The notes beneath the pieces are model-generated. The model worked only from the letters and a program-made list of their open reading frames with translations, did not search any database and was not told the origin of the DNA. A DNA stretch of 6,246 nucleotides from Pseudomonadota bacterium (GTDB taxonomy: Bacteria > Pseudomonadota > Gammaproteobacteria > Steroidobacterales > Steroidobacteraceae). Location of the stretch: the NCBI GenBank assembly GCA_021820785.1, contig JAKADE010000175.1:1-6246 (forward strand). Reading direction: 5' to 3'. Each line of letters starts with the position of its first letter. Positions within the stretch are counted from its first letter, which is position 1. Shown in pieces: positions 1 to 6,246 of this stretch. The position numbers and the translations under genes are program-made.

Positions 1-367
1 TCGAGCAACAGTTCACGCTGATACAGGTCGAACCGTTCACGGCGCAGCAGCGCCCCCAGGCTGTTGTACGCCTCGACGAGCTCGCGCAGCTCGAGCGGTT
101 CGGGCGGGGAGATGCTGACGCTGAAATCCCGATCGCGCAGGCTCTCGATCCCGCCGCTCACGGCCGTGATCGTCTGGTGCCACGGCCGGGCGGCGCGTAC
201 GGCGAGCCACACCAGCAGCGGGACGCAGGCTGCGAGCGCGACGGCGAGCCCGAGCGGGCCGGCGCCGAGCCAGCGCGTGGCCGCTGCGGTGAGCCCCGAG
301 GCGATGAGCGCCATCAGCACGAGCGCGACGCCCATGCGCCCGGCCAGCAAGCCGCGCAGTCTGGCGA

Positions 368-371
<4 letters not shown>
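1..371 (-). CDS. Membrane sensor histidine kinase, N-terminal part (cut by window edge)
   Basis: This is the first 123 codons of a gene that runs off the left edge. The ATG at 369-371 overlaps the TGA of the response regulator gene (ATGA, 368-371), which implies translational coupling and a kinase/regulator pair. The visible protein has two hydrophobic segments, about residues 14-32 and 39-58, separated by only about six residues, so almost nothing is exposed to the periplasm. A HAMP-like linker follows, about residues 60-110, with a Pro (P63) just after the second membrane segment, a DRDFS motif (80-84) and an ELRELVEAYNSL stretch (94-105). The His-containing dimerisation domain and the ATPase domain would lie beyond the window and are not seen, so the kinase call rests on this architecture and on the coupling to a response regulator. 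The short loop suggests sensing within the membrane or through the neighbouring transporter (inference). Confidence 0.82.
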
Positions 372-1744
<1,373 letters not shown>

Positions 1745-1760
1745 GGTACCGGAATGACGC

Positions 1761-3005
1761 TCAGACGGTACGGGTTGCCACCGAGGGCGGCACCCGGGCG
1801 GCCCGCCGCGCCGGTTGCCAGGCGGCGAACTGTGCAACGAGACCGAGGACGAGGATTCCGGCGAGCAGGTACCCAGGGTTCAGGCGTGCGACACCCTCGT
1901 GATCCGAGAGCCACTGACCGATGGCGAGCGCGAGCAGGCTGCCAAGCAGCATGCCCACAGCGAGAATCAGCACGTTTTCCGTCAGGAACTGCGCGACGAT
2001 GTCTCGCCGGCGCGCCCCGAGCGCGCGGCGGATGCCGATCTGCTTGGTGCGGCTGCCGACGTTGAACGTACACAGACCAAACACGCCGAAGCAGCAGAAG
2101 ATGAGCATGATCGTGGAGATCACTGTCAGGAAGACCACGAGATTGCGTTGACCGAGGTTCATCGCCCGCTTGGCCGCAGCCAGGGTCATCGTACGAATGA
2201 TCACGGCATTTTGATGCGCCGCACCGATGTGGGCCTTCGCGGCACGCAGGACTGCATCTCGCGCCCCAGGGCGCGTACGCACCAGAAGGTCATAGCCGCC
2301 AAACTGCGTGACGATTTCCGGGATCAGGATGGACGCATACGGCGAGAGCGCGAGCTGTGGGCCCATGAAATCATGGACGACGCCCACGATGGTCACCGGA
2401 GCCTTGTTCCACAGATACACGGTCTTCTGCAGAGCGTGGCCATGGGGGAACAGGGTTCGCGCGACAGTCTGGGTCACAATGACCTCCGAGACTCCCTCGA
2501 AAGGGTTGCCCGAAGACTCCGTCGTAATCTCGTCGGAGCGAAAGTTGCGCCCTGCGACGAGCCGCACGCCCAGGGCGCGCACTCCTGACTCGTCGACGGG
2601 GAGGATGGCAGCAGGTAGAGATGGTCCCGTGCCCTTTGTGTTGAGCATCAACGGGAGCGTGAACCCGTCGAGGGTCATCGGGATCCCTTGGGTGACAGTC
2701 GCTGCCACAACTCCCGGCAGGCTGCGAAGGTAAGCCAAATCCTCGCTCACACCGCGGGCGACGTTGAAGTCCTTTTCGTCCCGTTCCACCGTGATGACGA
2801 AGGTGTTGCGGGTATCCAGATCCGTTGGCCGCCGCATCTTGGCTACGGATCGGGTCACCAGGGCGGCAGCGTTGACCAGTACCGCCAGAGTGACCGCAAT
2901 CTGCAGTGCGACCAGGATGGCCCCGGCGGGGTTGCGCCGCAGGGTCGAGAATAGCGGGTGCAAGTGCCGTGTCATGCGAGTCTCAATGTACCAGTGCTCA
3001 TTCAT
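1761..3005 (-). CDS. ABC exporter permease, MacB/FtsX type (type B)
   Basis: This inner-membrane subunit of a MacB-like (type VII) ABC exporter is 414 residues from the chosen start. One membrane helix near the N-terminus (about 27-50) is followed by a large periplasmic domain (about 51-287), then three helices (about 288-312, 344-364, 376-396). The motif IGIRRALGARRRDI (about 323-336) between helices 2 and 3 is the usual FtsX-domain signature facing the ATPase. The start ATG (3003-3005) overlaps the TGA of the preceding permease gene (ATGA, 3002-3005). A second ATG at 2973-2975 has a GAGA five bases upstream and would put the first helix at a more usual distance from the N-terminus, so the true protein may be ten residues shorter. 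The C-terminus (residues 406-414, PPSVATRTV) is identical to that of the partial permease at the right edge. The ATPase partner is not in the window. The substrate cannot be read from the sequence; peptide or antibiotic efflux is typical of the family. Confidence 0.92.
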   Translation of the reverse strand: MNEHWYIETRMTRHLHPLFSTLRRNPAGAILVALQIAVTLAVLVNAAALVTRSVAKMRRPTDLDTRNTFVITVERDEKDFNVARGVSEDLAYLRSLPGVVAATVTQGIPMTLDGFTLPLMLNTKGTGPSLPAAILPVDESGVRALGVRLVAGRNFRSDEITTESSGNPFEGVSEVIVTQTVARTLFPHGHALQKTVYLWNKAPVTIVGVVHDFMGPQLALSPYASILIPEIVTQFGGYDLLVRTRPGARDAVLRAAKAHIGAAHQNAVIIRTMTLAAAKRAMNLGQRNLVVFLTVISTIMLIFCCFGVFGLCTFNVGSRTKQIGIRRALGARRRDIVAQFLTENVLILAVGMLLGSLLALAIGQWLSDHEGVARLNPGYLLAGILVLGLVAQFAAWQPARRAARVPPSVATRTV

Positions 3006-4333
3006 TGACTCTTGAGATAGGCGGCCGGTGTCACGCGTCCGGCCCTCAGGGCCGGATAGAACCCGGCGACCAATGTGGCGACGATGCACAGGCCGAGCGC
3101 CCAGAGCATCCCCAGTGGATCAAAATGGGCGAGCTTTCCGTAGGCGGCACCGCTGTGGAGGTAAAGCAGGCGAACGCCCTTCAGTCCGGCCACTCCCAGC
3201 GCAAGGCCGAGTGCCGAGCCGAGTGTGCAGAGCACCGCGGCCTCGATGAGGTGTTGCGCGAAGATCTGACCGCGCCTCGCCCCGAGCGCGCGGCGAACGC
3301 CGAGGAGGGGAGCGCCGCGCAGGAATTTCGCGAGCAAGAGGCCGACGGTGTTGATCAGGCAGACGGTGAGCAGCGCGAACGCGAGCGCCACGAGCATCCG
3401 GCTGCGTTCACTGACGACGTGGTGCGCGCGTAACCACTGACTGACCGTCCAGAGACGATTGTCGAGAAGACCCTTGAAGCGGCCTGTGGTCTGCTGCTGA
3501 GCGGTATAGGCGTTCATGAAGGCCAGGTAGCGCCGGCGTGCCGCGCCATTGGGTAGTTCAGCCCACATTTCAATCCAGCCGCAATCGGAACTCAGCAGCG
3601 CGGTGTAGGTGGCGCCGGGAGCCGAATGGCGGCACTCGAGCATTCCGGCGGGCCAGATGTGCAGAGCCGGTCCCCACTGAAAGGGAATGAACGCATTCTC
3701 CGGTTTGCCGAAATCACCGCTGCCGGCGCCGGTGAGGTCGTAGAAGCGCGGCTGCGGATCCCAGTGCGCCAGGACGCCGACGATGCGAAAGCGGTGCCTG
3801 TTCCAGAGCAGGGTTTTCCCCACGCTGTCCCGCCCTCCGAAGAGCTTTTCATTTTCGTGCGCGCTCAGCACGATGACCGGCTCCGGTCCCTGATCCGCAG
3901 CTGCATTCCACGGACCACCGTATTGGAACGGGACATCGAACATCTGGAAAAAGCCCGATGTGGTCGCGCGGGTGAATACGGGCAGCGGTCGGACCTGTCC
4001 GGGTGCGCCCGCGATCGCACCCATCAGCAGGGTCATGAGCGTACGGTGCTTCGGGATGTGAGAGGTGAACAGATAAGTCGCATCGCGGTAGTTGAGTTCG
4101 TCCCGGGTGCCGCGGTCTTTGGGAATTCTGTCGTGTGCGCTTTTGGAATCCAGTGTGACGGCGTACAGCACCCGGTTCTTCCACCAGATCGGGTTGCCCG
4201 ACATGGCGTGGAAGACCGTGAGGGTGACGATGCATGCGGAGATGCCGAGTCCGATGCCCGAGATCATCAACAGTGAGAGACCCGGAGTCCGGCGCAGACT
4301 CTTCCAGGCCATGCGAAGATAATAATTGAGCAT
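3002..4333 (-). CDS. ABC exporter permease, MacB/FtsX type (type A)
   Basis: This is the second kind of permease of the exporter, 443 residues. It has a helix at about 18-43 preceded by basic residues (WKSLRR), a periplasmic MacB-like domain of about 265 residues, and three helices at about 312-337, 364-384 and 407-429. The FtsX motif LGVRRALGARR is at about 344-354. An in-frame GTG at 4342 would be an earlier start, but it overlaps the GGAG ribosome binding site (4342-4345). The ATG at 4331-4333 lies eight bases downstream of that site and is the better start. The periplasmic domain holds two cysteines (C234 and C251), which could form a disulfide. It presumably forms a heterodimer with the type B permease encoded immediately downstream, because the two genes overlap by four bases and each encodes only one permease half (inference). 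The two share an 18-base identical stretch coding for RRALGA, explained by the conserved motif. Confidence 0.92.
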   Translation of the reverse strand: MLNYYLRMAWKSLRRTPGLSLLMISGIGLGISACIVTLTVFHAMSGNPIWWKNRVLYAVTLDSKSAHDRIPKDRGTRDELNYRDATYLFTSHIPKHRTLMTLLMGAIAGAPGQVRPLPVFTRATTSGFFQMFDVPFQYGGPWNAAADQGPEPVIVLSAHENEKLFGGRDSVGKTLLWNRHRFRIVGVLAHWDPQPRFYDLTGAGSGDFGKPENAFIPFQWGPALHIWPAGMLECRHSAPGATYTALLSSDCGWIEMWAELPNGAARRRYLAFMNAYTAQQQTTGRFKGLLDNRLWTVSQWLRAHHVVSERSRMLVALAFALLTVCLINTVGLLLAKFLRGAPLLGVRRALGARRGQIFAQHLIEAAVLCTLGSALGLALGVAGLKGVRLLYLHSGAAYGKLAHFDPLGMLWALGLCIVATLVAGFYPALRAGRVTPAAYLKSQ

Positions 4334-4341
4334 CACATGCA

Positions 4342-4345
4342 CTCC
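4342..4345 (-). promoter_or_regulatory. Ribosome binding site of the type A permease gene
   Basis: The minus strand reads GGAG here, with eight bases before the ATG at 4331-4333. It is the clearest Shine-Dalgarno in the window. It decides the start of the permease gene, because the alternative upstream GTG (4340-4342) overlaps the site itself. Confidence 0.7.
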
Positions 4346-4353
4346 AGCTCAGC

Positions 4354-4381
4354 GCCACGGGGCGCGACGCCGCGCCGTGGC
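4354..4381 (-). other. GC-rich inverted repeat between tolC and the type A permease
   Basis: GCCACGG (4354-4360) and CCGTGGC (4375-4381) are perfect inverted copies seven bases long. Inside them a G-G mismatch is followed by three more possible pairs, closing on a small loop. In the transcript this would make a stable hairpin a short way upstream of the permease ribosome binding site. No run of T follows in the reading direction, so it does not look like an intrinsic terminator. It could instead be an mRNA processing or stability element, or partly reduce readthrough from tolC into the permease genes. The rest of the 4334-4444 gap shows no convincing promoter. Confidence 0.4.
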
Positions 4382-4444
4382 ACCGCAGCGTAATCCGCAC
4401 CCGTCGTCCAAGGAGTTTCGCTGGTCGGTTTCATCGAGCGACTT

Positions 4445-5968
4445 TCATCGATTCGGTGCCGCCGGCGGCGTCAGGCCCTCGGGGGTCAGGGCACCTGAGG
4501 CGGCGACGCGAACCGCTCGGGTGAGCCAGCCGTTGATGGTGGCCACCTCGGGGGCCGACAGCGTGCCGGCGGCGTATTGCAGCTGGATCAGGCTGTTGAT
4601 GTAGCTGTAGCGGCTGGTCGCGTAGTTCGTCTGGGCCGACACCCGCGCGCTCAGCGCGTTGAGGACGTCGACCTCCGTCTGGGTGCCGAACTTGTACCCT
4701 GCCTCCGTGGCCTTCAAGGCGGTCTGGCTCGAGATGAGGGCTTGGCGCAGCGCGCGGACATTCGCGATGCCGGTCACGACGCCGAGGTAGGCGTCGCGCG
4801 CCTGCTGCACGGTCGTGCGGGACGCCTGCTCAACGGCATCCTGAGCGGCCATGGCCTGGTATTGCGTCTGGTGGATGCGGGCCTCGTCCCCGCCGCCGCT
4901 GAACAACGGCAGCGAGAACTCGATGCCGATCTGCCGGTCGTTGCTCGTGCTGCCCAGTCCGTGGAAGAGCTGCCCGAAGACGGTCTCGCTGGTATTGCCA
5001 GTGCTGTACGAGCGGCTCGCGACCAGACTCACGGTCGGGACATCGCTGCCGAACGCGGCGCGAACCCGGTCCTGCGCGGCATTTGCGGCCAGGCGCGCGG
5101 CGATCAAGGTGAGGTTCTGCTGCAACGAGGTCTGGACCCAGGCCTGCGGGTTGGCCGGATGCGGCATGGCGAGCGGCAGCCCCGAGCCGGGCTCGTCCAT
5201 GTCCGTGTACTCGGCCCCTGTGATCACCTGGAGCTGGTCGAGGGCGTTGGCGAGCGTTTGCTTGGCCGTGATGACCGCCGCAGCCGCCGTGTCCCGCGCG
5301 GCGCGGGCCTGCTCGACGTCGGTGATGGCGATGAGACCGATTCGGTAGCGCTCCTTCGCCTGCGTGAGTCCAAGCGTGAGGGCTTGCAGAGAAGAATCCT
5401 GCGCGTGCAGCGTATCGACCGCGGCCAGAACGTTGAAATACGCGGTCGCGGTTCTGAGGATCAGATTCTGCGCTGCGGCCTCGTAGTTCGCCTGCGCTTG
5501 GGCGACCTGCTTATTGGCCGCCTTGAGCTTCATCCAATCGGTCCAGGAAAACAGGTTCTCGGTCAGATTCACGCTCCACTGCTTGTTGTCGCCGTCTGAG
5601 GTGTACGGCAGTTGATAGGAGTAGAGCGTGCCGCTGGCGGTGGAGTTGATCTGACCGCTGCGACCGGCCGAATGGCTCCAGGTCTTCCCGGCCGTCGCGG
5701 TGATCTGCGGCAGCAGTGCGGCCCAGGCCTCGGGGCGTGCTTCGCGCGCAGCCATATACGTCGCATAGGCTTGCCGGTAGGTCGGATCGTTGTGTAGTGC
5801 CTGCTGGTAGACCTGCAGGAAGTTCGCGGCCCCGGCAGCGCTGGCGGTGCATACCGTCAGAACACCGCCGAGGAGCGCCGCAAGGCTCTTGGCGCGGCCG
5901 AATGCTCCGCGGGTACGCGAGGCACGACGACCTTGCTCGGCCCGATTGAGTGGATACTGCGTGGTCAT
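4445..5968 (-). CDS. tolC: TolC-family outer-membrane efflux channel
   Basis: This outer-membrane and trans-periplasmic channel of 507 residues would give the ABC exporter its exit duct. A stretch of about 24 residues precedes a signal peptide whose hydrophobic core ends in ASAAGA; cleavage is likely near residue 47 or 48. The mature start NFLQVYQQALHNDP closely resembles the mature start of E. coli TolC. Further family marks are LLPQ (85-88), a TATAYFNVL segment (about 173-181), GLIAITDVEQARA (211-223), EFSLPLFSGGG (350-360), GYKFGTQTEVDVLNA (424-438) and an AAGTLS ending. The two ITDV/VDVL regions mark the two internal repeats of the fold. The chosen ATG (5966-5968) has GAG eight bases upstream. 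A longer start at 6022 has no ribosome binding site and would add 18 residues before an already long leader. The gene sits between a partial permease (60-base gap) and the type A permease. The aperture residues differ from E. coli (see findings). Confidence 0.95.
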   Translation of the reverse strand: MTTQYPLNRAEQGRRASRTRGAFGRAKSLAALLGGVLTVCTASAAGAANFLQVYQQALHNDPTYRQAYATYMAAREARPEAWAALLPQITATAGKTWSHSAGRSGQINSTASGTLYSYQLPYTSDGDNKQWSVNLTENLFSWTDWMKLKAANKQVAQAQANYEAAAQNLILRTATAYFNVLAAVDTLHAQDSSLQALTLGLTQAKERYRIGLIAITDVEQARAARDTAAAAVITAKQTLANALDQLQVITGAEYTDMDEPGSGLPLAMPHPANPQAWVQTSLQQNLTLIAARLAANAAQDRVRAAFGSDVPTVSLVASRSYSTGNTSETVFGQLFHGLGSTSNDRQIGIEFSLPLFSGGGDEARIHQTQYQAMAAQDAVEQASRTTVQQARDAYLGVVTGIANVRALRQALISSQTALKATEAGYKFGTQTEVDVLNALSARVSAQTNYATSRYSYINSLIQLQYAAGTLSAPEVATINGWLTRAVRVAASGALTPEGLTPPAAPNR

Positions 5969-6028
5969 TCCTAGAGCTCTGAATGAAGAGTGAGAGTGCA
6001 CAGCGGTGAGGCACCGAGCCATGCGTGG

Positions 6029-6246
6029 TTACACGGTGCGTGTCGCCACAGACGGGGGGATGCGTGCGGCGCGCCGTGCCGGCTGCCAGGCGGCAAGCTC
6101 GCCGACCGCCGTGAGCGCGGCGATGCCGGCGAGCAGATAGGCGAGATTCAATCTCGGTAAGGCGTAGTGTGCGCTGAGCCAACTGCCAATGAGGAGGGCG
6201 AGAACGCTGCCTAGAATCGCGCCGCTGCCGAGCACGAGCGCGCCCT
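6029..6246 (-). CDS. ABC exporter permease, MacB/FtsX type, C-terminal end (cut by window edge)
   Basis: The frame is open to the right edge and ends with TAA at 6029-6031. The visible 71 codons encode two hydrophobic helices, LVLGSGAILGSVLALLIGSW and LAYLLAGIAALTAVGELAAW, then a basic tail QPARRAARIPPSVATRTV. This matches the end of the type B permease at 1761-3005 in 46 of 69 positions by hand alignment, including nine identical final residues, so it is a paralogue of the same kind. A GTG lies at 6233-6235, but coding continues upstream of it in frame, so it is not taken as a start. By analogy with the complete pair in this window, a type A partner gene and the ATPase and adaptor genes may lie further right (inference). 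TolC starts 60 bases downstream, which fits the same operon. Confidence 0.88.
   Translation of the reverse strand, partial: GALVLGSGAILGSVLALLIGSWLSAHYALPRLNLAYLLAGIAALTAVGELAAWQPARRAARIPPSVATRTV

Noticed and set aside
2013..2030. 18-base direct repeat with 3278-3295 (CGCCCCGAGCGCGCGGCG)
   Set aside because: Both copies encode the conserved RRALGA motif of FtsX-type permeases, so protein conservation and high GC explain it; it is not a mobile or regulatory repeat.
1815..2588. Plus-strand open frame (257 codons) opposite the type B permease
   Set aside because: It is highly charged with no membrane or catalytic pattern; it is the complement of a permease with clear helices and the GIRRALGAR motif.
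3626..4276. Plus-strand open frame (216 codons) opposite the type A permease
   Set aside because: It is a shadow of the permease gene without its own domain or ribosome binding site.
4397..4411. Possible sigma-54 promoter (minus strand TTGGACGACGGGTGC) between tolC and the type A permease
   Set aside because: The GG and GC elements are nine bases apart instead of the strict ten, and the TTGC half is poor, so it does not meet the -24/-12 pattern.
4577..5599. Long plus-strand open frame (340 codons) opposite tolC
   Set aside because: It is antisense to a clear TolC gene, rich in Arg/Gly/Leu as expected from complementary high-GC codons, and shows no recognisable domain.
6004..6016. Small inverted repeat CGGTG-AGG-CACCG between the partial permease and tolC
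   Set aside because: It has only five base pairs with a three-base loop and no T-run downstream; it is expected by chance in high-GC DNA and too weak for a terminator.

Overview
The window is high-GC bacterial DNA. All supportable genes lie on the minus strand and are read from right to left. They form one tightly packed cluster for an ABC-type (MacB/FtsX-like) exporter with its own outer-membrane channel and a sigma-54-type two-component system. The Gram-negative origin follows directly from the TolC protein. The sub-types seen (a permease pair ending in GIRRALGAR-type domains, a sigma-54 response regulator with an unusual receiver loop, and a two-TM kinase) resemble clusters I know from gammaproteobacteria such as Xanthomonadales/Lysobacterales. 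That taxonomic placement is inference from memory.

Order in the direction of transcription: (1) the C-terminal end of a permease cut by the right edge (6029-6246); (2) a full TolC-family outer-membrane channel (4445-5968); (3) a 111-base gap with a GC-rich hairpin and a good ribosome binding site; (4) a MacB-like permease, called type A here (3002-4333); (5) a second permease, type B (1761-3005), joined to the first by an ATGA stop/start overlap; (6) a sigma-54-dependent response regulator (368-1744), 16 bases after permease B; (7) the N-terminal part of a membrane sensor kinase (1-371), again joined by an ATGA overlap and cut by the left edge.

How the parts fit: the permeases would couple cytoplasmic ATP hydrolysis to movements of a periplasmic domain, and TolC would carry the substrate across the outer membrane. 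The kinase would sense a membrane or periplasmic cue and phosphorylate the regulator, which would switch on a sigma-54 promoter, probably that of the same operon. No ABC ATPase, no periplasmic adaptor (HlyD/MacA type) and no clear promoter are in the window; all three are expected to the right of 6246. The partial permease at the right edge is a diverged paralogue of permease B (46 of 69 compared residues identical by hand count). This suggests a locus with two permease sets around a single tolC, the most unusual aspect of the window. No RNA genes, mobile elements, CRISPR arrays or attachment sites were seen.
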